Positions 19,940-28,730 of a stretch of DNA of 64,000 nt are shown piece by piece. Both the position numbers and the translations under genes were made by a program. This DNA is from Litoreibacter ascidiaceicola (lineage in GTDB: Bacteria > Pseudomonadota > Alphaproteobacteria > Rhodobacterales > Rhodobacteraceae): positions 310,001 to 374,000 of the forward strand of contig NZ_FQUV01000002.1 of NCBI RefSeq assembly GCF_900129235.1. The letters run 5' to 3'. Under the pieces are notes generated by a model. It did no database searches and had not been told where the DNA came from. It was given only the letters and a program-made list of their open reading frames with translations. How positions within the stretch are numbered: position 1 is the stretch's first letter; each line of letters begins with the position of its first letter.

Positions 19940-21235
19940 ATGTTTGAAGTCTTAAAATCCTCGTGGGCGCTCCTGCTGGGCATGATGTTCTTGATGGTTG
20001 GCAATGGCCTCCAAGGGTCGCTGATCGGTGTGCGCGGTGGGATTGAGGGCTTCAGCACGTTCGAGCTTTCGCTAATTACCTCTGGCTATTTCTTGGGTTT
20101 CTTGGGTGGTTCTCGGCTTGCCCCTGGGTTTATTCAACGGGTTGGCCATGTGCGTGTGTTCGCCGCACTCGGGTCGTTTATCTCTGCAGCCCTGATATTA
20201 TATCCAACCGTGACCGATCCTATCGCATGGATTATTCTGCGCGTGATAATTGGGTTCTGTTTTTCGGGTGTTTACGTCACGGCGGAAAGCTGGCTCAACC
20301 ATGCCTCGTCAAACGAAACACGCGGGCAGGCGTTGTCGCTTTATATGATTGTGCAGATGGTCGGTATTGTCGCGGCGCAAGGCTTGCTGAACGTGGCTGA
20401 TCCGGGCGGGTTTATCCTATTTGTCATCCCGTCCGTGCTGGTCTCAATCTCTTTCGCGCCAATTTTGCTTTCGGTTGCTCCGACACCCGCGTTCGGGACA
20501 ACGCGGCAACTGAGTTTCTCTGACCTTTATAAAATCTCGCCCCTCGGGGTCGTGGGAATGCTGCTGCTTGGCGGCGTCTTTTCGGCGCAATTCGGAATGT
20601 CCGCGGTATATGGGACCCAAGCCGGTTTCAGCGTCGCGCAGATTTCGGTCTTTGTGTCTTCGATTTTCGTTGGGGCCATGATCTTGCAATACCCGATTGG
20701 GTGGCTCTCGGATCGCATGGATCGACGTATTTTGATCCTCGGCGTGTCGGTCGTGGCGACAACAGCTGCCGGGGTCGCTTGGATTTTCGGGGGCTATTTC
20801 CCCGTTTTGCTGGCATGTTCCTTCGTGATCGGTGGAATGACCAACCCGCTCTACGCGCTGCTGATTGCGTATACCAATGATTATCTGGACGCGGATGACA
20901 TGGCAGGGGCCTCAGGCGGGTTGTTGTTCGTGAACGGGTTGGGCGCAATTGCGGGTCCGGTGTTGACGGGTTGGCTGATGACGCAGTTTGGTCCTCAAGG
21001 GTTCTGGCTGATCATTATGGTGACGATGGCCGCCACGTCGGCCTATGCGGCCTATCGCATGACGCGTCGCCAATCCGCCTATGCAGAAGAAGACGAATAC
21101 GAGGCGGTGCCATACACGCCGGTGCGCCCGGGATCGACGCCTTATCTGGCTGAGCTGGCGCAAGAAGTTTACGTCGAAGCTGCTGAAGAAATTGCGGAGG
21201 CTTCGGAAGGTGTTGCCGAGGAGTCCTCGAGTTAA
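19940..21235 (+). CDS. MFS transporter, YcaD-like
   Basis: Inner-membrane transporter of 431 residues with about 12 hydrophobic segments and a long acidic cytoplasmic tail (about 385-431, with EEIAEASEGVAEE). The sequence VTAESWLNHASSNETRGQALS resembles the YcaD/TsgA-like MFS branch. I prefer ATG 19940 because the protein then begins MFEVLKSSWALLLGMM with TM1 close behind; an upstream ATG at 19874 would add 22 polar residues and has GGGGG only 2 nt away. Substrate unknown. Confidence 0.78.
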   Translation: MFEVLKSSWALLLGMMFLMVGNGLQGSLIGVRGGIEGFSTFELSLITSGYFLGFLGGSRLAPGFIQRVGHVRVFAALGSFISAALILYPTVTDPIAWIILRVIIGFCFSGVYVTAESWLNHASSNETRGQALSLYMIVQMVGIVAAQGLLNVADPGGFILFVIPSVLVSISFAPILLSVAPTPAFGTTRQLSFSDLYKISPLGVVGMLLLGGVFSAQFGMSAVYGTQAGFSVAQISVFVSSIFVGAMILQYPIGWLSDRMDRRILILGVSVVATTAAGVAWIFGGYFPVLLACSFVIGGMTNPLYALLIAYTNDYLDADDMAGASGGLLFVNGLGAIAGPVLTGWLMTQFGPQGFWLIIMVTMAATSAYAAYRMTRRQSAYAEEDEYEAVPYTPVRPGSTPYLAELAQEVYVEAAEEIAEASEGVAEESSS

Positions 21236-21322
21236 TCAAGTCCAGAAAAATGACTTGCGGTCTCGTCAGCAGCTTGTAACCTTTTGTTAACACTTGGGGG
21301 CCGCGACACGGAAGGAACTACC

Positions 21323-21901
21323 ATGTCTACACCTGAGGACGTCCTTGCATTTTGGCTGGATGAGCAGGGGGAAAAGGGTTGGTACGCTGGAGGTGAGGCT
21401 TTGGACGCCGAAATCCGCGACCGGTTTGAGCCTTTATGGCAGAGCGCCATGGAAGGCGGTCTTTCTCTTTGGATGACCTATCCCAGTGGTGTGCTGGCCT
21501 ACATTATTCTGACAGATCAGTTTCCGCGAAATATGTTCCGCGGCACAGAGAAAGCCTTCGCATCAGACCGTTTGGCGCTTTCGGTGGCTAAAACGGTGAT
21601 CAGCAAGAACTGGGACCTGAAGATTGACGAACCCGCGCGGCAATTCTTCTACTTGCCGCTCATGCATTCCGAAAGCGTGACAGACCAAGAGCGCTGCGTG
21701 CGCTTGTTCTTGACCCGAATGCCAAAGTCGGGCGAGGAAAATTTGCTGCATGCAAAAGCCCATCGCGAGGTTATTCGCAAATTTGGCCGCTTTCCGTACC
21801 GAAATGACGCCCTTCACCGCCGCACAACACAGATTGAAGACGCCTATATCAATGATGGCGGGTACGGGATGACCGTCGAAGCTTTAAAAGCTGCGGGCTA
21901 G
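21323..21901 (+). CDS. DUF924 family protein
   Basis: Cytoplasmic protein of 192 residues of the DUF924 (PF06041) family, which has a TPR-like all-helical fold and no firmly assigned function. Family signatures visible are DVLAFWLDEQGEKGWY at the N-terminus, ILTDQFPRNMFRGT in the middle, FYLPLMHSE and the C-terminal region with FGRFPYRNDALHR. The ATG at 21323 has AAGGA 7 nt upstream, so the longer in-frame extension to 21284 is not used. The SGNH hydrolase gene follows after 12 bp. Confidence 0.88.
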   Translation: MSTPEDVLAFWLDEQGEKGWYAGGEALDAEIRDRFEPLWQSAMEGGLSLWMTYPSGVLAYIILTDQFPRNMFRGTEKAFASDRLALSVAKTVISKNWDLKIDEPARQFFYLPLMHSESVTDQERCVRLFLTRMPKSGEENLLHAKAHREVIRKFGRFPYRNDALHRRTTQIEDAYINDGGYGMTVEALKAAG

Positions 21902-21913
21902 GATTCTAGACAA

Positions 21914-22609
21914 GTGATCTCAAAAATTCGTGACCTTTTTTTGGCGGCCTGCGCTGCCGTATCCGTTTTGTTGCCTGCCGAAGCAGACGCCAAGGACGAC
22001 ATTCTTGTCATCGGTGACAGCATGTTGGAATGGCAAAGCTTTAAAGGGGCGTCGATCCCTCAGGTTCTTGCGAAACGGACGAAGCGCAATGTCGAGAACC
22101 GCGCGGCCTCTGGTGCGAAGCTCTTTCTGACTGGCGCCGAAGGAAACGCGCGAAGCGTAATTCCGACCCAATACACCAAGGGAAACTGGAATTGGGTGGT
22201 CGTGAACGGCGGCGCGAATGATCTGTTGGCCAAATGCGGGTGCTCTCGATGCGACAGCGTTCTGGATAAGTTGATCTCCGAAGATGCATCGAGCGGAGTA
22301 TTGCCAGACCTTGCCAAGCAAATCCGGGACGACGGTCCGCGTGTGATTTTGCTCGCCTACTATGAAGGCAATGTGCGCCCGAACCTGTTTTCGCGCTGTG
22401 AGAAGGTGGTAAAGGAGCTGACCAAGCGGCAGCGACGGCTGGCCAGCCGCCTGCGTGGTGTGGAGCTTGTCCGGACCAAGGCCGCGATTGATCCTAAGAA
22501 CCGCAGCCACTTTGCGTTGGATGGCTTTCATTTGTCGCGAAAGGGAACCAGACGGGTCGGGGCACTCTTGGCGCAAACGCTCGTGCAGCTAGAGGCGCGG
22601 CGACCCTAA
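21914..22609 (+). CDS. Exported SGNH/GDSL hydrolase family protein
   Basis: Predicted secreted esterase/lipase-fold protein of 231 residues. A signal peptide (about 1-27) precedes the four SGNH blocks: VIGDSML with nucleophile S36, a Gly-containing block near 67, GGAND (N102) and DGFHLS with D203/H206. The catalytic set is therefore complete. A CGCSRC cluster (C108, C110, C113) plus C162 is unusual and could form disulfides. The start is GTG. The substrate is unknown; family members deacylate lipids, glycans or peptidoglycan. Confidence 0.75.
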   Translation: MISKIRDLFLAACAAVSVLLPAEADAKDDILVIGDSMLEWQSFKGASIPQVLAKRTKRNVENRAASGAKLFLTGAEGNARSVIPTQYTKGNWNWVVVNGGANDLLAKCGCSRCDSVLDKLISEDASSGVLPDLAKQIRDDGPRVILLAYYEGNVRPNLFSRCEKVVKELTKRQRRLASRLRGVELVRTKAAIDPKNRSHFALDGFHLSRKGTRRVGALLAQTLVQLEARRP

Positions 22610-22665
22610 CAGCCATGCGTGGCAGGCATGACGTTGCGGCAGATTCTCACGTTGCGTTATGCGGA

Positions 22666-22698
22666 TCAAAAAAGTAGTTTAGCGTTAAACTATTTTGA
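22666..22698. promoter_or_regulatory. AT-rich hairpin upstream of lpdA
   Basis: TAGTTTA (22675-22681) and TAAACTA (22686-22692) are perfect inverted arms around GCGT, extended by A/T pairs with one bulged G and followed by TTTTGATTT. It could be a weak terminator for the SGNH gene or an operator for lpdA. Just upstream, ACGTTGCG occurs twice as a direct repeat (22631 and 22650). Confidence 0.35.
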
Positions 22699-22721
22699 TT
22701 TCGACGCTGGAGTGAGAAAAC

Positions 22722-24119
22722 ATGGCCGCTAAATCCTTTGATATGATCGTAATTGGCGCGGGCCCCGGCGGTTACGTCGCTGCAATCCGTGGCGCCCAGT
22801 TGGGCTTGAATGTGGCCATTGTCGAGCGTGAGCATCTGGGCGGCATCTGTCTGAATTGGGGCTGCATTCCGACCAAGGCGATGCTGCGATCCTCCGAGGT
22901 ATTTCACCTGATGGAGCGCGCGAAGGACTTCGGACTGAAGGCAGAGAAGATCAGCTATGACCTCGACGCAGTGGTTAAGCGGTCTCGTGGCGTGGCGGGA
23001 CAGCTATCGGGTGGCATTGGTCACTTGATGAAGAAGAACAAGATCACCACCATCATGGGCGAAGCAACGATCCCCGCAAAAGGCAAGGTTTCGGTTAAGA
23101 CCGACAAAGGGACCGAAGAGCTGACGGCCAAGAACATCGTTGTGGCCACCGGCGCACGGGCGCGCGAACTGCCCGGGCTGGAAGCCGATGGTGATCTGGT
23201 CTGGACATATAAGCACGCGCTGACCCCGAAACGGATGCCAAAAAAGCTGCTGGTCATTGGGTCGGGGGCTATCGGGATCGAATTTGCAAGTTTCTACAAC
23301 ACGCTTGGTTGCGACACGACGGTGGTCGAGGTTATGGACCGCATTCTTCCCGTGGAGGACGCCGAAATTTCGGCATTTGCCAAGAAGCAATTCGTCAAGC
23401 AGGGCATGAAGATCATGGAGAAAACCATGGTCAAAAAGCTGGACCGTGGCAAAGGCAAGGTGACTGCGCATATCGAGGCAAATGGCAAGGTTGAGAAGGT
23501 CGAGTTCGACACGGTGATCTCGGCTGTTGGCATTGTCGGTAATGTTGAAGGGCTTGGCCTTGAAGACCTTGGCGTGAAAATTGACCGCACACATGTGACC
23601 GTTGATGAATACTGCCGCACCGGTGTCGATGGCCTTTTTGCGATTGGGGACATTGCAGGAGCGCCATGGCTCGCGCACAAGGCGTCCCACGAAGGCGTTA
23701 TGGTGGCTGAACTGATCTCTGGCAAAAATGACGTGCATCCTGTGCGCCCTGAAAGCATCGCAGGGTGTACCTATTGTCACCCGCAGGTCGCTTCGGTCGG
23801 GTTTACTGAAGAGAAAGCCAGAGCAGCCGGTTACAAGATCAAGGTCGGGCGCTTCCCGTTCATCGGCAACGGCAAGGCAATCGCTTTGGGCGAGCCGGAG
23901 GGCATGGTCAAAACGATCTTCGACGAGAAGACCGGAGAATTGCTAGGCGCGCATATGATCGGCGCGGAAGTGACCGAGCTTATTCAGGGGTACGTTGTCG
24001 GCCGTGCGTTGGAAACGACCGAGGAAGACCTGATGAACACGGTCTTCCCGCATCCGACCTTGTCCGAAATGATGCACGAGTCCGTGCTGGACGCCTACGG
24101 ACGGGCCATTCACTTTTAG
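22722..24119 (+). CDS. lpdA: Dihydrolipoyl dehydrogenase (E3)
   Basis: FAD-dependent disulfide oxidoreductase of 465 residues that reoxidises dihydrolipoamide in 2-oxoacid dehydrogenase or glycine-cleavage complexes. It has the N-terminal FAD motif GAGPGGYVAA, the redox-active disulfide CLNWGC, an NAD-binding GSGAIGIEFASF, ATGARARELPG and a C-terminal dimerisation domain with the HPHPTLSE-type His-Glu pair (HPTLSEMMHE). GGAG lies upstream of the ATG. It stands alone, with no E1 or E2 gene in the window, so which complex it serves cannot be told. Confidence 0.95.
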   Translation: MAAKSFDMIVIGAGPGGYVAAIRGAQLGLNVAIVEREHLGGICLNWGCIPTKAMLRSSEVFHLMERAKDFGLKAEKISYDLDAVVKRSRGVAGQLSGGIGHLMKKNKITTIMGEATIPAKGKVSVKTDKGTEELTAKNIVVATGARARELPGLEADGDLVWTYKHALTPKRMPKKLLVIGSGAIGIEFASFYNTLGCDTTVVEVMDRILPVEDAEISAFAKKQFVKQGMKIMEKTMVKKLDRGKGKVTAHIEANGKVEKVEFDTVISAVGIVGNVEGLGLEDLGVKIDRTHVTVDEYCRTGVDGLFAIGDIAGAPWLAHKASHEGVMVAELISGKNDVHPVRPESIAGCTYCHPQVASVGFTEEKARAAGYKIKVGRFPFIGNGKAIALGEPEGMVKTIFDEKTGELLGAHMIGAEVTELIQGYVVGRALETTEEDLMNTVFPHPTLSEMMHESVLDAYGRAIHF

Positions 24120-24169
24120 TCAACCTTGACATAAAGGAGCCGCTTGCGCGGCGCATGATATTTTATTTG

Positions 24170-24194
24170 GCGCGCGGGGAAACCTGCGCGCTTT
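24170..24194 (+). terminator. Candidate terminator hairpin after lpdA
   Basis: GCGCGCGGG and CCTGCGCGC pair over 9 bp (one G-T wobble) around a GAAA tetraloop and are followed by TTT. It starts 50 bp after the lpdA stop. The T-run is short, so termination is plausible but not certain. Confidence 0.45.
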
Positions 24195-24248
24195 ACATGT
24201 GCGTAGATGCAGATTGACGCGATCCGCGATGCAGCTCAGGAAGACGCC

Positions 24249-25385
24249 ATGACGTCTCAAAAAACAAATTGGGTTTTGGTATTTGCCATGCTTGTCGCAG
24301 GGCTTTTTGCTGCTGCGCAGTTCGGCAAGCTGACGCTCACCCTGCCTGTGCTGCGGGAAACCTATCCTGAAGGTGGTGCGTTCGTTCCAGTCCTGATCTC
24401 CATCGTCGGGATGGTCGGTATTCTTCTTGGCGCTGTGGCCGGCTCGGTGGTTGCACGGATTGGTGTGGCACGGACTTTGACGGGGGCCTTGCTGGCCGGA
24501 GGGGTGTTATCTCTGTTGGAGGCCACCTTACCGCATATCACTCTTTTCGCGATGCTCAGAACGGCTGAAGGCCTGTCGCATCTGGCAATAGTCGTCGCGA
24601 CACCGACACTGATGGCGAGCATTGCCGCTGACAAAGATCGTCCGGTTGTGATGGCGATCTGGGCTTCGTTCTTTGGAATATCGATGGCGCTCACGGCCGT
24701 ATTTTTGCCGAGCTTATTGGCTTTGGGTGGATTATCAGTTGTCTTTGTGGCGCATGGTGCGGGCATGCTGGCGATAGCCGTACTGTTATACCCGCTTCTG
24801 CCCAAAGAGCGGATCGCCAAGCCGGTACCGATTTCATATTTCGCAGAACATCAAACGATCTATTCAACGCCGCGACTGCTTATCGCGGGAGGCGGGTTCG
24901 TCTGGTATACGATCCTCTACATTTCCCTACTGGCCGTTTTGCCTGTTGCGTTGAACCTGCCGGTTTGGGTGATTACCGCACTGCCACTCATTAGCATTGT
25001 CGGAACTTTGTGGGGTGGGTTCCTCGGCAAGCGTTTTCCACCGGACCAGCTGGTGATTGCAGGATTTGTCCTGACGATTGGTGCGAGTGGTATTGTCTAT
25101 CTGGCAAGCCCCTCGATTTGGCCGCTGTTTGGCTTGTTCTTTGTGATGGCGCTTATCCCTGCGGCCTCATTTGCGGCAATCCCGTATTTCAACGCGGCAC
25201 CAACAGATCGCGCACGCGCAACGGGCGGGATCGCGCAGCTGGGGAATGTCGGTACGACCGCCGGAACACCGATCTTTGTGCTGGTGTTTGATCAAGCAGG
25301 GTTGGCGGGCGTTTGCTTTGTTATGGCGTTGTTTTGTGCGATCGGGATCGGCTGCACGGTCCTTTTGCGCGCGAGGATCAAATAA
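24249..25385 (+). CDS. MFS transporter
   Basis: Inner-membrane transporter of 378 residues with about 12 hydrophobic segments. AGSVVARIGVARTLTGALLAGG has the TM2-TM3 loop character of the major facilitator superfamily, and the arrangement resembles the CynX/NimT-like group. The ATG at 24249 is used because AGGAAG lies 6 nt upstream; the longer frame to 24207 has no ribosome-binding site. The substrate is unknown. It is followed by uvrA on the same strand, but uvrA has its own LexA-controlled promoter region. Confidence 0.78.
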   Translation: MTSQKTNWVLVFAMLVAGLFAAAQFGKLTLTLPVLRETYPEGGAFVPVLISIVGMVGILLGAVAGSVVARIGVARTLTGALLAGGVLSLLEATLPHITLFAMLRTAEGLSHLAIVVATPTLMASIAADKDRPVVMAIWASFFGISMALTAVFLPSLLALGGLSVVFVAHGAGMLAIAVLLYPLLPKERIAKPVPISYFAEHQTIYSTPRLLIAGGGFVWYTILYISLLAVLPVALNLPVWVITALPLISIVGTLWGGFLGKRFPPDQLVIAGFVLTIGASGIVYLASPSIWPLFGLFFVMALIPAASFAAIPYFNAAPTDRARATGGIAQLGNVGTTAGTPIFVLVFDQAGLAGVCFVMALFCAIGIGCTVLLRARIK

Positions 25386-25395
25386 ATCTGTAGAT

Positions 25396-25410
25396 GTTCC
25401 CTTAATGTTC
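25396..25410 (+). promoter_or_regulatory. LexA (SOS) box of uvrA
   Basis: GTTCCCTTAATGTTC matches the alphaproteobacterial LexA operator GTTC-N7-GTTC exactly. It lies 65 bp before the uvrA start, in the gap after the MFS gene, so uvrA is expected to be repressed by LexA and induced by DNA damage. Confidence 0.75.
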
Positions 25411-25474
25411 TGATAACCGATTGGAACCTGCCGCCAGACGGCTTATGTGTGGCGCAACGCATCCGGGGTGGACC

Positions 25475-28357
25475 ATGGCCGAGTTGAAAAACATCGAAGT
25501 GCGCGGCGCGCGCGAGCACAATCTTAAAAACATCGATGTGGACATTCCACGCGATCAGTTGGTGGTGATCACCGGCCTATCCGGCTCGGGGAAATCGTCG
25601 CTGGCCTTTGATACGATCTATGCCGAAGGGCAGCGTCGCTATGTGGAATCGCTGTCGGCTTATGCCCGTCAGTTTCTTGATATGATGCAAAAGCCGGATG
25701 TGGATCACATATCCGGCCTGTCGCCTGCAATCTCGATCGAGCAGAAGACGACGTCAAAGAACCCGCGCTCGACAGTTGGCACTGTCACCGAAATTTATGA
25801 CTACATGCGTTTGCTGTTTGCGCGTGTGGGTACTCCGTTCAGTCCGGCCACTGGCAAACCCATCGAAGCGCAGCAAGTGCAGGATATGGTCGATCGCGTC
25901 ATGGCGATGGAAGAGGGGACACGGGGGTATTTGCTGGCGCCGATCATTCGCGATCGCAAGGGCGAATACCGCAAGGAATTCCTGGAACTGGCAAAGCAGG
26001 GTTTCCAGCGGGTCAAGGTTAATGGCGAGTTTTACGAGCTGGAGGATGCGCCCACCTTGGACAAGAAGTTCCGCCACGACATTGATGTTGTCGTGGACCG
26101 GATCGTTGTGCGTGAAGGATTGGAGACGCGTTTGGCGGACAGCTTCCGAACGGCGCTGGATCTGGCTGACGGGATAACCATCCTTGAGACGGCCCCGAAA
26201 GAGGGCGAGCCGGAGCGCATCACCTTCTCGGAAAAGTTCGCTTGTCCGGTGTCCGGTTTTACCATCCCAGAGATCGAACCGCGGTTGTTTTCGTTCAACG
26301 CGCCTTTTGGGGCCTGTCCTGAATGCGATGGCCTTGGTGTCGAGCTGTTCTTTGACGAGCGTCTTGTGGTGCCGGACCAGACCTTGAAGCTTTATGACGG
26401 GGCGCTGGCCCCTTGGCGGAAAGGCAAAAGCCCGTATTTCCTGCAAACCATCGAAGCCATTGCCAACCACTACGAGTTTGACAAAAACACACCATGGAAG
26501 AATCTCGACGCGCATGTGCAGCAGGTGTTCCTTTATGGCTCCGGTGACGAAGAAATTCCGTTCCGCTATGACGAAGGCGGGCGGGTTTATCAGGTCACCC
26601 GCAGTTTCGAGGGAGTCATCCCCAATATGGAACGCCGTTATCGCGAGACCGATAGCAACTGGATCCGCGAAGAATTTGAGCGTTATCAGAACAACCGCAA
26701 ATGCGGGGTCTGTGACGGCTATCGTTTGCGACCCGAAGCTCTGGCGGTGAAAATTGCTGGGCTGCATGCGGGTCAAGTGGTCGAGATGTCGATCAAGGAA
26801 GCGTTTGATTGGTGTGACAAGGTTCCAGCTGCGCTGACCAAGCAGAAGAACGAAATCGCCCGTGCAATCCTCAAGGAAATTCGCGAGCGTTTGGGCTTTC
26901 TAAACAATGTAGGTCTGGAATACCTGACGCTGTCGCGCAACGCGGGTACGCTGTCGGGCGGTGAAAGCCAGCGCATCCGGCTGGCGTCACAGATCGGTTC
27001 AGGTCTGACCGGCGTGCTTTATGTTCTCGACGAGCCGTCCATCGGGCTGCATCAGCGCGACAACGGCCGCTTGCTTACGACGTTGAAAAATCTGCGCGAT
27101 CAGGGCAACACCGTGATCGTGGTGGAACATGACGAAGAAGCCATTCGCGAGGCCGACTACGTCTTCGATATCGGCCCGGGGGCAGGGGTGCATGGCGGCG
27201 AAGTCGTAGCACATGGTACGCCTGCAGAGGTTGCGGCCAGCGGCTCGATCACCGGTGACTACCTGACGGGTGTGCGTGAAATTCCTGTTAGGGCAGAGCG
27301 CCGTAAAGGCAACAAGAAGAAGTTGACTGTCGTCAAGGCCACGGGCAACAACCTGCAAAACGTGACCGCCGAGTTCCCGTTAGGCAAGTTTGTCTGCGTG
27401 ACCGGTGTCTCGGGCGGGGGTAAGTCCACGCTGACGATTGAGACGCTATTCAAGACCGCGTCGATGACCCTCAACGGTGCGCGCCAAACCCCTGCGCCTT
27501 GCGAGACGATAAAAGGGCTGGAACATCTCGATAAGGTTATCGATATCGACCAACGTGCCATCGGGCGCACACCGCGCTCAAATCCGGCGACCTACACGGG
27601 GGCCTTCACCCCGATCCGCGATTGGTTCGCAGGCATGCCGGAATCCAAGACGCGGGGCTACAAGCCGGGCCGGTTCTCTTTCAACGTGAAAGGTGGTCGC
27701 TGCGAGGCCTGTCAGGGGGACGGAGTCATCAAGATTGAAATGCACTTCCTGCCGGACGTCTATGTGGAATGTGAAACTTGCAAAGGTGCGCGCTACAACC
27801 GCGAGACTTTGGAGGTGAAATTCAAGGGCAAGTCCATCGCGGATGTGTTGGATATGACGGTTGAGGACGCGCAAGAGTTCTTCAAAGCGGTGCCGTCCAT
27901 CCGCGAAAAGATGGACGCGCTCATGCGTGTGGGCCTTGGCTATATTAAGGTGGGCCAGCAGGCCACGACGCTTTCGGGCGGTGAGGCGCAGCGGGTGAAG
28001 CTGTCCAAGGAGCTGGCAAAGCGCTCCACAGGACGCACCCTTTATATTCTGGACGAGCCGACGACTGGCCTGCATTTTGAGGACGTGAAAAAGCTGCTCG
28101 AAGTGCTGCATGAACTGGTGGACCAGGGGAATACGGTCGTTGTAATCGAACACAATCTGGATGTGATCAAAACGGCTGACCACATTATTGATATTGGTCC
28201 TGAAGGTGGCGATGGCGGAGGGCAGGTCGTGGCAACCGGCACGCCAGAGCAGGTGGCTGAGGTCGAGGGCTCCTATACCGGATACTATCTCAAGCCGATG
28301 TTGCAGGCGAAAAAACCACTGCCGAACAAAGCAAAGAAGAAGGTCGCGGCTGAATGA
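25475..28357 (+). CDS. uvrA: Excinuclease ABC subunit A
   Basis: Damage-sensing ATPase of nucleotide excision repair, 960 residues. Walker A motifs are GLSGSGKSS and [12 protein letters not shown] signatures are [18 protein letters not shown]-type and [15 protein letters not shown], and the Walker B motifs are [10 protein letters not shown] and [10 protein letters not shown]. The second zinc finger is intact (C743, C746, C766, C769). The first keeps C257, C281 and C284 but has Ser260 in place of the second cysteine. The start at 25475 gives the standard [19 protein letters not shown]; the longer frame to 25421 lies between the LexA box and this ATG. It is coupled to the next gene by an ATGA overlap. 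Confidence 0.97.
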   Translation: MAELKNIEVRGAREHNLKNIDVDIPRDQLVVITGLSGSGKSSLAFDTIYAEGQRRYVESLSAYARQFLDMMQKPDVDHISGLSPAISIEQKTTSKNPRSTVGTVTEIYDYMRLLFARVGTPFSPATGKPIEAQQVQDMVDRVMAMEEGTRGYLLAPIIRDRKGEYRKEFLELAKQGFQRVKVNGEFYELEDAPTLDKKFRHDIDVVVDRIVVREGLETRLADSFRTALDLADGITILETAPKEGEPERITFSEKFACPVSGFTIPEIEPRLFSFNAPFGACPECDGLGVELFFDERLVVPDQTLKLYDGALAPWRKGKSPYFLQTIEAIANHYEFDKNTPWKNLDAHVQQVFLYGSGDEEIPFRYDEGGRVYQVTRSFEGVIPNMERRYRETDSNWIREEFERYQNNRKCGVCDGYRLRPEALAVKIAGLHAGQVVEMSIKEAFDWCDKVPAALTKQKNEIARAILKEIRERLGFLNNVGLEYLTLSRNAGTLSGGESQRIRLASQIGSGLTGVLYVLDEPSIGLHQRDNGRLLTTLKNLRDQGNTVIVVEHDEEAIREADYVFDIGPGAGVHGGEVVAHGTPAEVAASGSITGDYLTGVREIPVRAERRKGNKKKLTVVKATGNNLQNVTAEFPLGKFVCVTGVSGGGKSTLTIETLFKTASMTLNGARQTPAPCETIKGLEHLDKVIDIDQRAIGRTPRSNPATYTGAFTPIRDWFAGMPESKTRGYKPGRFSFNVKGGRCEACQGDGVIKIEMHFLPDVYVECETCKGARYNRETLEVKFKGKSIADVLDMTVEDAQEFFKAVPSIREKMDALMRVGLGYIKVGQQATTLSGGEAQRVKLSKELAKRSTGRTLYILDEPTTGLHFEDVKKLLEVLHELVDQGNTVVVIEHNLDVIKTADHIIDIGPEGGDGGGQVVATGTPEQVAEVEGSYTGYYLKPMLQAKKPLPNKAKKKVAAE

Positions 28358-28719
28358 CTTTCGAGGTTTTGAATAGAATTGCGTTTGTCATTTTTGCAGC
28401 TCTATTCGTGGTTCTTTTGTTCTTTCCAGGTCTGATTTACTGGCTATTCGCCCTTGAAGGTGGGCCGTCTGTGGACTTCATTGCACGGCGCGCAGCAATG
28501 CTGTTTGCGGGGCTATCGGTGTTGGCTTTGATCACAGCAGAAACCGAAAACGACGAGGTCAGGCAGGTCGTCTCTCTCTCGTTTGCCGTGACCATGGCGG
28601 CACTGGCCATTCTGGGGTTGTTTGAACTGGTTCGTGGTGCGGCCGGTATCGGAATACTTCTAGCCGTGGCCGTTGAATCTGTGTTCGCCTTTTACTACCT
28701 GCGGTTCTGGCGCGACTGA
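28354..28719 (+). CDS. Small four-helix membrane protein of unknown function
   Basis: Hypothetical inner-membrane protein of 121 residues with four hydrophobic segments (about 8-32, 45-62, 72-92 and 95-115). Its ATG overlaps the uvrA stop (ATGA), so it is translated from the uvrA message and may share SOS control. I do not recognise a family with confidence; the size and four-TM layout are similar to DUF4345-type proteins. It converges on the hydrolase-OsmC gene with an 11-bp gap. Confidence 0.65.
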   Translation: MTFEVLNRIAFVIFAALFVVLLFFPGLIYWLFALEGGPSVDFIARRAAMLFAGLSVLALITAETENDEVRQVVSLSFAVTMAALAILGLFELVRGAAGIGILLAVAVESVFAFYYLRFWRD

Positions 28720-28730
28720 CCGCTGGTCGA

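Noticed and set aside
23004-23780. Minus-strand open frame of 258 codons opposite lpdA
   Set aside because: Antisense shadow of a conserved enzyme.
25754-26776. Minus-strand open frame of 340 codons opposite uvrA
   Set aside because: It is fully antisense to conserved uvrA sequence with intact Walker and zinc motifs.
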